Below are positions 52,753 to 60,806 of a stretch of DNA of 64,000 bases, piece after piece. Position 1 is the first letter of the stretch, and every line of letters starts with the position of its first letter. Source of the stretch: Fictibacillus solisalsi (GTDB lineage: Bacteria > Bacillota > Bacilli > Bacillales > Fictibacillaceae); assembly GCF_900103485.1 (NCBI RefSeq), contig NZ_FNHW01000004.1, forward strand, positions 62,001 through 126,000, in the 5' to 3' direction. The position numbers and the translations under genes were made by a program. Below the pieces are notes generated by a model. It made no database searches, was not told where the DNA came from, and saw only the letters and a program-made list of their open reading frames with translations.

Positions 52753-53905
52753 GTTTTTCACCTCCGACCGCTTTTTCCGCAGAAATAACCTTTCCCATTT
52801 CACGCTGCAGCAATAAAATTCCCGCTCCCAGAGCGGACATGTGCTCGGCAGCGCTGAACGAAATCGTCGGATCCCAATCCATATAATGGCCGACATACTC
52901 TCTGATCCTTGGCAGGAGACCCTCCGAAAACAAAGCCATCGTTTTGCCGCTGATAATAATGCGGTCCACATCCAGAACACTGATAATATTGGTAACCACC
53001 AGTGCGATCTTTTTGGCCAGATATTCCTGGCATGCTTTACTTTCTTGCGGATTGCTCAGATCAAACTTTTTTACAATCGCACTAAGACCAAGCTTGCCCT
53101 CGAGCCAGCCCACTGAGGCAGGCGTCTTTTTAAAATCCTCATCAAAGCATAGATACTCAAGCTCACCCGCTCTTGAATTAAACCCTCTATGAAGTTTCTT
53201 ATTCAGAATCAGCCCGGCACCAATCCCTTCTCCAAAAGAGATATGTATCAAATCATCCGGCATTTCATCAGACGCCTCCAGGCTGCGGAACTCTGCCACT
53301 GTTGATGCATTCACATCATTTTCAAGCAGGATGGGATAGGAGACATTGTCTTTCAGCCTTTCAACAATCTCCCCAAAATGAAAATCCTCTTCCTGATCTT
53401 CCGCTGTTTTCATCCTGATGGTTTTGCTCCTTGTATTAATGGCACCTGCCACACCTATTCCAATTCCCAGCACCACACTGCTGGTTTTCTTGGCTTCCTC
53501 CTCCATGACCTCAACGATTTCATTAAAAATCCGATCAAAAGCCTCATGGTAGAAAGGAAGGTCGGTATGAAAAGCTCGGGAAGCGATCACCTGGTTCTTT
53601 AAATTCACAAGGAGGGCCGTCACAGCCTGGCCCATAATCTCCAGCCCAATGGTGACATAGCTGTTTTCATTGAACTTATAGACCGTTCGTTTCCGGCCAA
53701 GCCCGCCCATTCCATCGCGGCTTTCCCCCGTTTCTTTTAAAATTCCGATTTCGGTAAAATAATTCACGATTTTACTGACTGTAACAAAACTCATCGCTGT
53801 TTTTTCTGTGATTTCCACCTTAGCCAGTTCCGGATGGTGAAGAAGGATATCGAATATAATTTTTCTGTTTTCATCTTTTATGTCGTTAGGTAAATACGAT
53901 TTCAT
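52745..53905 (-). CDS. ROK-family transcriptional repressor (NagC/XylR type)
   Basis: A 386-residue regulator with an N-terminal winged helix (LAKVEITEKTAMSFVTVSKIVNYFTEIGILKE, about 23-56) and a ROK sugar-binding domain (VLGIGIGVAGAINTRS; ENDVNASTVAEF; SFGEGIGAGLILNKKLHRGF). The zinc-binding CxCG motif is missing here too. It is the first gene of the operon and should sense a sugar or sugar phosphate. A candidate operator lies 31 nt upstream. Divergent from the Gfo/Idh/MocA gene. Confidence 0.9.
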   Translation of the reverse strand: MKSYLPNDIKDENRKIIFDILLHHPELAKVEITEKTAMSFVTVSKIVNYFTEIGILKETGESRDGMGGLGRKRTVYKFNENSYVTIGLEIMGQAVTALLVNLKNQVIASRAFHTDLPFYHEAFDRIFNEIVEVMEEEAKKTSSVVLGIGIGVAGAINTRSKTIRMKTAEDQEEDFHFGEIVERLKDNVSYPILLENDVNASTVAEFRSLEASDEMPDDLIHISFGEGIGAGLILNKKLHRGFNSRAGELEYLCFDEDFKKTPASVGWLEGKLGLSAIVKKFDLSNPQESKACQEYLAKKIALVVTNIISVLDVDRIIISGKTMALFSEGLLPRIREYVGHYMDWDPTISFSAAEHMSALGAGILLLQREMGKVISAEKAVGGEKHA

Positions 53906-53935
53906 TCATGACCTCTCATTTCTGATTTAAGAACA

Positions 53936-53960
53936 TTAATTAATAACCTTTAATAATTAA
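53936..53960 (-). promoter_or_regulatory. AT-rich dyad, candidate ROK-regulator operator
   Basis: TTAATTA (53936-53942) and TAATTAA (53954-53960) bound a 25-nt dyad that is symmetric at about 20 of 25 positions. Its location just upstream of the ROK gene and its size suit a XylR/NagC-type site. AT-richness lowers the significance. Confidence 0.45.
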
Positions 53961-54145
53961 ATAAAAAGAAAAGACCTAATTTTCAGATCATTTGATTGAA
54001 TCATAAGGGACGCCTGTTCATACTGTCAATACATATTTTGGACCGCACCGATACATGAAGGAAGAGATTTGCCTGCAAACGTGTTACCTTTAAATGAAAC
54101 GGTGGCTAAAAAAGCGCTTTGCATAACGAAAATGAGGTGAGGAAG

Positions 54146-55054
54146 ATGAAAGTAGGAATGATTGGACTTGCAGATATTGCCCGTAAAGCATATATACCTG
54201 TGCTTTCCCAAAAGGAAGGCATCGAACTTGTTTTATGTACAAGAAATGAAGAAACCCTTCATCAACTGGCGAGGCAGTATAGGATCCGGGAAACAGCACG
54301 AACCGTGGATGAGCTGCTTGCAAAAGGGATTACTGCCGCGTTTGTCAGTGCCGCAACCGATGCTCATCTCGAGATTGCCGAACAGCTGCTGCAAAACGGA
54401 ATTCATACCTATATCGATAAACCGGTATCCCTTCATTTGCAGGAGACAAAACAGGTGGTTCAGCTTGCCAAAGAAAATAATGTGATTGCCATGATCGGAT
54501 TCAACCGCCGGTTTGTTCCATTAGTCAGCGAGCTGAAAGAGCACGGAAAAGCCAACCTGATTTTGATGCAAAAGAACCGGTTCTCATCCCCTGACTACCC
54601 CCGCCGTTTTATCATTGATGATTTTATCCATGTGGTCGACACGCTTCGCTTCTTAATGGGAACTGAGGTGCTTGATGTGAAAGTGGAGCATCAAAAAAGG
54701 GATGACCAACTCCAGTTCGTAATCATCCAGCTGATTGGTGATGGCTGTACGGCAATGGGAATCATGAACCGAAACGGCGGTGTAACCGAGGAGATCATTG
54801 AATATCATACCGGCCATCATAAATATGTCGTAAACAGTCTGGTGGAAACTACTCATTATCACAATAAAGACATTCAAACGACTAAATTTGGCGATTGGGA
54901 GCCTACTCTCTACAAGCGCGGCTTCTATCAAATGACCGATCATTTTCTGGACTGCGTCCGCCATAACCGGCAGCCCGATCCGTCACTGGAGGACTCGCTC
55001 CTTACGCATGAAATTTGCGAACGCATTGTTAACATGGTAGAAGAAGAACGGTAA
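54146..55054 (+). CDS. Gfo/Idh/MocA-family oxidoreductase
   Basis: A 302-residue NAD(P)-dependent sugar dehydrogenase. The Rossmann part starts MKVGMIGLADIARKAYIPVLS, and the family EKP motif appears as YIDKPVSLHL (about 96), where the catalytic Lys lies. The C-terminal alpha/beta domain includes DDFIHVVDTLRFLMG. Such enzymes oxidise sugars, inositols or amino-sugar derivatives. It diverges from the ROK/nagB operon and may belong to the same pathway. ATG 54146 has GAGGTGAGG upstream. A terminator follows. Confidence 0.88.
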   Translation: MKVGMIGLADIARKAYIPVLSQKEGIELVLCTRNEETLHQLARQYRIRETARTVDELLAKGITAAFVSAATDAHLEIAEQLLQNGIHTYIDKPVSLHLQETKQVVQLAKENNVIAMIGFNRRFVPLVSELKEHGKANLILMQKNRFSSPDYPRRFIIDDFIHVVDTLRFLMGTEVLDVKVEHQKRDDQLQFVIIQLIGDGCTAMGIMNRNGGVTEEIIEYHTGHHKYVVNSLVETTHYHNKDIQTTKFGDWEPTLYKRGFYQMTDHFLDCVRHNRQPDPSLEDSLLTHEICERIVNMVEEER

Positions 55055-55055
55055 A

Positions 55056-55090
55056 AAAAGAACCGGAGACGTGAGTGCTCCGGTTTTCGT
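55056..55090 (+). terminator. Terminator of the Gfo/Idh/MocA gene
   Basis: GAACCGGAG/CTCCGGTTTTC stem with a 10-nt loop. Confidence 0.8.
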
Positions 55091-55300
55091 AAAGCTTAAA
55101 CGGAGTATCATACCGCGCAGCAGGAATTTCATCATATGTTTTGTAAGCGGGCTTTGGAGGCCATCTATAACCATAGAACAAAAAGGAAAATAAGAAATCC
55201 CTCTAGAAAATAGAGTAGGGGAAAAATGGTTCTTAATCCACAAAACGGAGGGTAAGTTGAAGAGGGAGCATTTTAAATTAACATATTGGGGGGACCGAAC

Positions 55301-55627
55301 ATGGTTGGATTGGCTAAAACCCATCAACCACCTTACTATGCGGTTATATTTACATCACAACGAACTGAAATTGACAGAGGTTATGAGAAAATGGCCGAAA
55401 AAATGGTTGAGCTAGCGTCCCAGCAGAAGGGTTTCTTAGGTGTAGAAAGTGCGCACGATGAGGACCTGGGAATTACTGTTTCCTACTGGGAATCCTTAGA
55501 AGCTATAAAGCAGTGGAAGGAACATTCAGCACATCAAGTTGCACAGAATAGAGGTAAAAAAGAATGGTACAAAAACTTTGCACTACGAGTATGCAAAGTA
55601 GAAAGAGATAACTTTTTCGAGATGTAA
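55301..55627 (+). CDS. Antibiotic biosynthesis monooxygenase (ABM)-domain protein
   Basis: A 108-residue ferredoxin-like dimeric alpha/beta barrel protein. ABM family features are PYYAVIFTSQRTEIDRGYEKMAEKMVELAS, GFLGVESAHDEDLGITVSYWESLEAIKQWKEHSAH and a C-terminal WYKNFALRVCKVER. Homologues are small cofactor-free oxygenases or dehydratases; the role is unknown. ATG 55301 lies about 8 nt after GGGGGG. Single gene. Confidence 0.85.
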   Translation: MVGLAKTHQPPYYAVIFTSQRTEIDRGYEKMAEKMVELASQQKGFLGVESAHDEDLGITVSYWESLEAIKQWKEHSAHQVAQNRGKKEWYKNFALRVCKVERDNFFEM

Positions 55628-55802
55628 ACCATTGGCTTTCAACTATCGCGCAATTGTTGAAGAAGACCCATTACTATACTCAAATTTTTGCACCCATAAA
55701 GTGAATCGGTTTATTCATCCTTTGCAACCCAATTATCTTACATAAAATTAGACATCTCGAGTCATTTTAGTATCCCTTTGCCTCTATATTTACCTGTTTT
55801 CA

Positions 55803-56240
55803 TCAGTCAAAGAACGCTTTATTCATCCGTTCGAGGAGTTCCCCAAACAACTCCTTTTCATCACTCGTCCAGGTTTCAAGCATGTTTTGATACCGGGCGA
55901 GCCTCATTTTTTTATCCGCTTTCAATTTCTCGCGGCCCAATTCGGTTATGGTAAGAAGACTCACTCTTCCGTCCGATGGATCGGAGGAACGCTCAATCAA
56001 ACCTTTACCTCCCAATGCTCCTGCCTGGCGTGAGAGGGTGGAAATATCCAGTTTAAAGGACTCTGCCAGCTCTTTCACCCGCGCAGGTCCGAACTCGTCC
56101 AGCTGCCTCAGAATCAAATACGAAGCTCTTTCCAAATTTCCTATTTTATTTTCTGAGTTATCAATGTATACCGCTCGTCTGATGAAGGTGGTCAGTTCAT
56201 ATTCAATCCGTTCAACTGCATTCTTGTTGTTCAAAGCCAA
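55803..56240 (-). CDS. MarR-family transcriptional regulator
   Basis: A 145-residue winged-helix regulator: ASYLILRQLDEFGPARVKEL, recognition helix LDISTLSRQAGALGGKGLIE and wing RSSDPSDGRVSLLTITELG. It is divergent from the lrgAB-like pair, with two matching palindromes over that pair's promoter, so it is the probable repressor of those genes and of itself. The ligand is unknown. Confidence 0.9.
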   Translation of the reverse strand: MALNNKNAVERIEYELTTFIRRAVYIDNSENKIGNLERASYLILRQLDEFGPARVKELAESFKLDISTLSRQAGALGGKGLIERSSDPSDGRVSLLTITELGREKLKADKKMRLARYQNMLETWTSDEKELFGELLERMNKAFFD

Positions 56241-56273
56241 TCACTCCTGCACAAGCTTATAGCCCGATTTCAT

Positions 56274-56326
56274 TGACATTTACATATATGCTTGTATAAT
56301 ACAAATATATAATTGTATCGTACAAG
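56274..56326 (+). promoter_or_regulatory. Promoter of the lrgAB-like operon with two MarR-type operators
   Basis: -35 TTGACA (56274-56279), 16-nt spacer, -10 TATAAT (56296-56301). The palindrome TTGTATAATACAA (56293-56305) covers the -10; a second, TTGTATCGTACAA (56314-56326), is centred 21 nt downstream. Two equal dyads two helical turns apart suit cooperative MarR dimers. Confidence 0.7.
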
Positions 56327-56377
56327 TAATTACGAAAAATGTAAAGAGCAACGCTAGTCAGACAGAAAGGAGGGAGT

Positions 56378-56393
56378 TGTTCTTATTAGAACA
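56378..56393 (+). promoter_or_regulatory. Hairpin between ribosome site and start of the lrgA-like gene
   Basis: TGTTCT-TATT-AGAACA is a perfect 6-bp stem with a 4-nt loop. It sits between AGGAGGGAG (56368-56376) and GTG 56403; folded, it shortens the 26-nt gap to about 10 nt. Confidence 0.55.
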
Positions 56394-56402
56394 GCACCTG
56401 TT

Positions 56403-56804
56403 GTGAAAGCTATACGGATTATTCTGCAGATCGCCATTCTTTACGCGTTTTCCCTGATTGGAGAATTGGTTCATAACCTGCTTCATCTGCCGGTGTCGGG
56501 GAGCATCGTGGGACTGATCCTTATGCTGATCTGCTTAACCTTTAAAATTGTTCCGGTCAAGATTGTGGAAGACGGAGCAAGTTTTTTATTGTCTTTTCTT
56601 CCTCTATTATTTATCCCCGCAATGACGGGGGTTATGAATTACCCTGCACTATTTTCAGGCAATGGTCTGGTCCTGCTGCTGATTGTCGTGCTGAGCACCA
56701 TTGTAACAATGGTGGCTGCTGGGATCGCCAGCCAGCTGCTCGAGAAAAACGCCAATAAGGGAAAGGAGAATGACGAGTGCAACAAGCATCTATCGCAATC
56801 CTGA
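56403..56804 (+). CDS. CidA/LrgA-family holin-like protein
   Basis: A 133-residue, four-helix membrane protein: ILQIAILYAFSLIGELVHNLLHLPVSGSIVGL matches the CidA/LrgA pattern, and LLSFLPLLFIPAMTGVM (about 60-76) is also conserved. The family is linked to murein hydrolase control, cell lysis or pyruvate/acetate handling. The start is odd: a strong AGGAGGGAG lies 26 nt upstream of GTG 56403 but 8 nt upstream of an in-frame ATT (56385). It overlaps the lrgB-like gene by 28 nt. Confidence 0.88.
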   Translation: MKAIRIILQIAILYAFSLIGELVHNLLHLPVSGSIVGLILMLICLTFKIVPVKIVEDGASFLLSFLPLLFIPAMTGVMNYPALFSGNGLVLLLIVVLSTIVTMVAAGIASQLLEKNANKGKENDECNKHLSQS

Positions 56805-57469
56805 TTATTTTGCTTACCGTTGCGGTGTATATCGCAATGACAAAATTATATGTACGCTTCTCCTATCCGGTCCTCATTCCCGTGTTAACCACAACCGTGG
56901 CGATCATCCTTTTGTTGCTGGCCTTTCATGTTTCCTATGATCAGTACATGATCGGCGGGAAATGGATCAATTCTCTCTTGGGGCCGGCGGTCGTCGCATT
57001 GGCATACCCACTCTACAACCAGCGCAAAATTCTGGTGAAATACATCCTGCCCATCATCGGAGGTGTATTTGCGGGTTTGTTCTCAGGCATGATCAGCGGT
57101 CTTCTCTTTGCCGAGGTGTTCGGCATTGACCGGAATCTGATCCTATCCATTGTGCCTAAATCAATTACAACGCCAGTTGCTATTCAGATCGCCACTGGCA
57201 TCGGGGGCGTCCCTTCCATGACCGTTGTCTTCGTCATGATCGCCGGATTTTCCGGAGTCATTTTAGGGCCGAAAATTATGAAATGGGTTCGCATCCGAAG
57301 CTATCTTGGAAAAGGTATAGCCTTCGGCAGCGCCTCTCATGCCCTTGGCACCTCAAAAGCCTTTGAATACGGCGAACTGACTGTATCCATGAGTTCGGTC
57401 TCGATGACACTGTGCGCCGTTCTTGGTTCGGTGTTTGGTCCGATCGTCGTGTGGATTTTTCACGTATAA
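56777..57469 (+). CDS. LrgB/CidB-family membrane protein
   Basis: A 230-residue protein with about 7-8 helices. Signature stretches are LLGPAVVALAYPLYNQR, VPKSITTPVAIQIATGIGGVPSMT and SASHALGTSKAFEYGELTVSMSS. It is the partner of the CidA/LrgA protein; plant and bacterial relatives transport glycolate, pyruvate or related acids. GTG 56777 lies inside the upstream gene with GGAGAA 8 nt before it. A terminator follows. Confidence 0.92.
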   Translation: MQQASIAILIILLTVAVYIAMTKLYVRFSYPVLIPVLTTTVAIILLLLAFHVSYDQYMIGGKWINSLLGPAVVALAYPLYNQRKILVKYILPIIGGVFAGLFSGMISGLLFAEVFGIDRNLILSIVPKSITTPVAIQIATGIGGVPSMTVVFVMIAGFSGVILGPKIMKWVRIRSYLGKGIAFGSASHALGTSKAFEYGELTVSMSSVSMTLCAVLGSVFGPIVVWIFHV

Positions 57470-57471
57470 GA

Positions 57472-57504
57472 AAAAGCCGTCCGGGTTCCGGGCGCGGCTT
57501 TAAG
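57472..57504 (+). terminator. Terminator of the lrgAB-like operon
   Basis: AAAGCCG/CGGCTTT stem with an inner CCGG/CCGG pairing; the T tract is short. Confidence 0.65.
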
Positions 57505-57537
57505 TGAATCCGGATTACGAATATAATCATCAACACA

Positions 57538-57572
57538 AAAATCCCTCAAGCATGTGCCTGAGGGATTTTTTC
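57538..57572. terminator. Terminator of the SDR gene (minus strand), bidirectional
   Basis: AAATCCCTCA/TGAGGGATTT stem with A/T tracts on both sides. Confidence 0.88.
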
Positions 57573-57579
57573 TTTGTTC

Positions 57580-58356
57580 TTACTGAGCAGTATAACCACC
57601 ATCGATGACTACGGCTTGTCCTGTTACGCTTTTTGCTTTGTCGCTGGAAAGGAACATTGCGTAATCTGCGATTTCGCTTACTTCCAGCAAACGTTTTTGA
57701 GGAACCAATGGGTAGATCACCTCTGCCAATACATCTTCAAGGGAAACGTTTCTTGTTTTCGCCAGGTCGCTCATTTGACCGCGAACAAGCGGAGTATCCA
57801 CATAACCGGGGCAAAGGGCGTTGACTGTTACACCATGTTCAGCTGCTTCAAGTGCCGCAACCTTAGTAAGACCGATCACACCGTGCTTCGCACTGTTGTA
57901 CGCTGCTTTACCAGCAAATCCGATCAGACCGTTGATGGATGAAACGTTAATAATACGTCCGAAGCCTTGTTCTTTCATGATTGGCAAAGCATGTTTGATG
58001 GCTACAAATGGTGCAGTCAGCATGATTTTGATCATCAATTCAAATTTTGCTGTAGGGAATTCTTCAATTGGTGAAACGTGCTGCAAACCAGCATTGTTGA
58101 TAAGGACATCGATACGTCCGTACGCTTTATGAGCCGCTTCGATCATGTTTTTAATATCCTCTTCACTTGTTACGTCGGCTTTAAGTCCAATGGCTTCATG
58201 TCCAAGGCCTTTCAGCTCTTCTGCCGCTTTTTTAACGCCTTCTTCGTTCAAGTCGGTTAAAACCACTTTGCTTCCGTTTTCCGCAAAGGTTTTACCAATT
58301 TCAAATCCAATTCCACTTGCAGATCCTGTAATAACGACAACTTTATTTTCTACCAT
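57580..58356 (-). CDS. 3-hydroxybutyrate dehydrogenase (SDR family)
   Basis: A 258-residue classical SDR. NAD site VVVITGSASGIGFEIG (about 6-21), NNAGLQHVSPIEEFP, catalytic Ser in NVSSINGLIGF, and Tyr/Lys in AYNSAKHG (about 153-157). NAGLQHVSPIEEFP and the C-terminal SVTGQAVVIDGGYTAQ are typical of D-3-hydroxybutyrate dehydrogenases. It oxidises 3-hydroxybutyrate to acetoacetate. ATG 58356 has AGGAG 8 nt upstream. It follows the GntP permease gene by 19 nt on the same strand, which fits uptake then oxidation of a hydroxy acid. Confidence 0.88.
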   Translation of the reverse strand: MVENKVVVITGSASGIGFEIGKTFAENGSKVVLTDLNEEGVKKAAEELKGLGHEAIGLKADVTSEEDIKNMIEAAHKAYGRIDVLINNAGLQHVSPIEEFPTAKFELMIKIMLTAPFVAIKHALPIMKEQGFGRIINVSSINGLIGFAGKAAYNSAKHGVIGLTKVAALEAAEHGVTVNALCPGYVDTPLVRGQMSDLAKTRNVSLEDVLAEVIYPLVPQKRLLEVSEIADYAMFLSSDKAKSVTGQAVVIDGGYTAQ

Positions 58357-58375
58357 TACACTCACTCCTGAAATT

Positions 58376-59662
58376 TTAAATAATTCCCATGGCTGCCATA
58401 ATGATTCCTACAATTACAGCGATTGTTGGGATAATTAAACCAACGACAAATACATCTTTATAGGTCTCCTTGTGAGACAGCTTTGTAACCGCAAGGAGTG
58501 TCAGCAATGCTCCATTATGAGGAAGAATGGATGCACCGGATGCGACCGAAGCCATTCGGTGAAAGGCTTCAGGACTGATTCCTGTTGTTTGTGCCAGGTC
58601 GGCATATGTTCCGCCCAAGGCCTGAAGGGCAATTCCCATCCCGCCGGATGCTGAACCGGTAATCATGGCCAGAAGCTGAACGACCAGTGATTCAGACACG
58701 AGCGGATTGCTTGAGATGCCCAAAAGCATGTCGGTAATATGATCAAATTCCGGCACGCTCGTGACGACTGCACCGAAACCAACAGCGGCTGCAGTGTTAA
58801 TAATCGCAAGAACCGAGCCTTTCGCTCCTTCGTTCATGGATGGCATAAAGGTTTTGTAACGCTTCAGGTTTAGAAGAAGAATAACGACAATACCAGCCAA
58901 TAAGGAAGCAATAGGATTCAGCTTGACCAAATCCAGCAAAATGACAACCACGATTAAAGGCACGAGCGACAATAGCCAGTTTGGAAGATTTTCATTTCCG
59001 TCTTCCTCATTTCCCTTGTCACCTTCAACCTCGGTAAATGTATCCCCGGCCACAGTCATTCGGTTTTCTCTGAACTTCAGCCAAAAATAGCCGCCGACTG
59101 CCATAATTAAAGTAGCGACAATTCCGATCCACGAACCGGCCATCGGACTCGTTTTGAACGTATTCATCGGAATCAGATTCTGAATCTGCGGCGTTCCGGG
59201 AACAGCCGTCATCGTAAATGTGAATGCACCGAGCACAATGGTCGGCGCAATAAGTTTTCTCGAGATGTTCGCTTTTTTAAACAAAGCGAGCGCGATCGGA
59301 TAGATCGCAAACACAACCACGAACAAGCTGACGCCGCCATAAGTAAGAACAGCGCAAGCAACCAGCACACCCAGAATGGCACGTTTTTCTCCTATATATT
59401 TTGTAAACTGAAGAGCTACCGATTTTGCAGCACCGGTATCCTCCATCAATTTTCCAAGAACGGCACCCAGCAAGAAAATCGGGAACCACTGCTTTGTAAA
59501 GTTCACAAAGCCTGTCATGTACGTATTCGTATATGCGTCCAGCAGGTCTAAACCGCTGAGTAACGCGACAATTCCGGCAACAACCGGTGCTACCCAGATG
59601 ATCGACCATCCAAGGTAAGCGAAAAACATAAGTAGTGCAAGCCCTATCAAAATACTAACCAA
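58376..59662 (-). CDS. GntP-family organic acid permease
   Basis: A 428-residue transporter with about 11-12 helices. GntP features include GWSIIWVAPVVAGIVALLSG near the start, WFPIFLLGAVLGKLMEDTGAAKSVA, and VASGASILPHNGALLTLLAVT near 375-395. The family imports gluconate and other hydroxy acids; the downstream 3-hydroxybutyrate dehydrogenase suggests 3-hydroxybutyrate or a similar acid. TTG 59662 follows GGGGAAAAGG. It diverges from the lactonase operon across a 270-nt gap. Confidence 0.9.
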   Translation of the reverse strand: MVSILIGLALLMFFAYLGWSIIWVAPVVAGIVALLSGLDLLDAYTNTYMTGFVNFTKQWFPIFLLGAVLGKLMEDTGAAKSVALQFTKYIGEKRAILGVLVACAVLTYGGVSLFVVVFAIYPIALALFKKANISRKLIAPTIVLGAFTFTMTAVPGTPQIQNLIPMNTFKTSPMAGSWIGIVATLIMAVGGYFWLKFRENRMTVAGDTFTEVEGDKGNEEDGNENLPNWLLSLVPLIVVVILLDLVKLNPIASLLAGIVVILLLNLKRYKTFMPSMNEGAKGSVLAIINTAAAVGFGAVVTSVPEFDHITDMLLGISSNPLVSESLVVQLLAMITGSASGGMGIALQALGGTYADLAQTTGISPEAFHRMASVASGASILPHNGALLTLLAVTKLSHKETYKDVFVVGLIIPTIAVIVGIIMAAMGII

Positions 59663-59896
59663 ACCTTTTCCCCTTTCTGTTTCTATCCAAAACGATGCAT
59701 CGTCGATTTGTGAATTTTTTATGAAAAATGTGCTGCCCGAAGAGGAATTTTACTCTTACATCCCGGATAAGTAAAATGAATTCTAGCTATAGGAGGCATG
59801 CGAAACAGGTATAGGTAAATCGTGCTAAAAACCGCTTCATTTCAAGTCACAGAGTTACTGATGGGTGAAAAAAGGGAATGGAAAGGAATGCAGTTT

Positions 59897-59910
59897 TGCA
59901 AGCGCTTTAC
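59897..59910 (+). promoter_or_regulatory. Candidate cre (CcpA) site upstream of the lactonase gene
   Basis: TGCAAGCGCTTTAC has the AAGCGCTT core of catabolite-responsive elements and agrees with TGAAAGCGCTTTCA at 11 of 14 positions. It lies 25 nt before the lactonase start, a place where CcpA would block transcription. Prediction only; the rest of 59663-59896 shows no clear promoter. Confidence 0.55.
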
Positions 59911-59934
59911 TAATGTATATGGGGAGGAAATTCA

Positions 59935-60783
59935 ATGGCAAATGTGATCAAACCCAATCCGAGGCTTTATGTGATGGATAATGGAAGAATGCAAATGGAT
60001 AAAAACTGGATGATTGCCATGCATAATCCGGCCACATCCGAAAATCCGAATGCGCCTGCTGCGTTTGTCGAGTTTCCGGTGTATACCGTGCTGATCGACC
60101 ATCCCGAAGGCAAAATCCTGTTTGATACGGCCTGCAATCCCGAATCAATGGGAGCTGAAGGACGATGGGGAAAAGCGACTCAATCCATGTTTCCGATCAA
60201 CATGGGAGAAGAATGCTATCTGCACAACCGGCTTGAGGAATTAAACGTTCGGCCACAAGACATAAAATACGTCGTGGCGTCCCACCTCCACCTCGACCAT
60301 GCCGGATGCCTGGAACTGTTTACGAATGCCACGATTATCGTCCATGAGGATGAACTGAGCGGCGCACTGCAAACCTATGCCCGAAATGAAAAGGAAGGCG
60401 CCTACATATGGGCAGATATTGACGCCTGGATTAAAAACAATCTGCAATGGAAAACCATCAAGCGAAATGAAGATCAGATTCACCTCGCAGATGGCATCAG
60501 CATTCTGAACTTTGGTAGCGGACATGCCTGGGGAATGCTTGGCCTGCAGGTCAATATGCCGGAAACCGGTGGTATTATCCTGGCGTCCGATGCCATTTAT
60601 ACGGCTGAGAGCTTTGGTCCGCCCGTAAAGCCTCCTGGTATTATCTATGACTCTCTCGGTTATTTGAATGCCGTGGAAAAAATCCGCCGTCTCGCTAATC
60701 AAACCAACTCTCAGGTGTGGTTTGGGCATGACGCCAATCAATTTAAAACTTTCCGCAAATCGACCGAAGGCTATTACGAGTAA
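59935..60783 (+). CDS. Metallo-beta-lactamase-fold lactonase (AHL/gamma-butyrolactonase-like)
   Basis: A 282-residue MBL-fold hydrolase. The zinc motif SHLHLDHAG gives His117, His119, Asp121 and His122; a further His lies in FGSGHAWGMLGL (about 197), the bridging Asp in ASDAIYTA (about 220) and a late His in WFGHDANQF. The layout fits the N-acyl-homoserine lactonase family, including AttM/BlcC which opens gamma-butyrolactone. GGGGAGG precedes ATG 59935. A Fe-ADH gene follows 23 nt later, as in blc-type operons, so a short lactone is as likely a substrate as a quorum signal. Confidence 0.88.
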   Translation: MANVIKPNPRLYVMDNGRMQMDKNWMIAMHNPATSENPNAPAAFVEFPVYTVLIDHPEGKILFDTACNPESMGAEGRWGKATQSMFPINMGEECYLHNRLEELNVRPQDIKYVVASHLHLDHAGCLELFTNATIIVHEDELSGALQTYARNEKEGAYIWADIDAWIKNNLQWKTIKRNEDQIHLADGISILNFGSGHAWGMLGLQVNMPETGGIILASDAIYTAESFGPPVKPPGIIYDSLGYLNAVEKIRRLANQTNSQVWFGHDANQFKTFRKSTEGYYE

Positions 60784-60806
60784 AAAAAGAAAGGGGACGA
60801 CTACGA

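Noticed and set aside
59880-59905. Sigma-54 (SigL) promoter before the lactonase gene
   Set aside because: The GG and GC elements are 11 nt apart rather than the strict 10, and no enhancer-binding activator gene is nearby.
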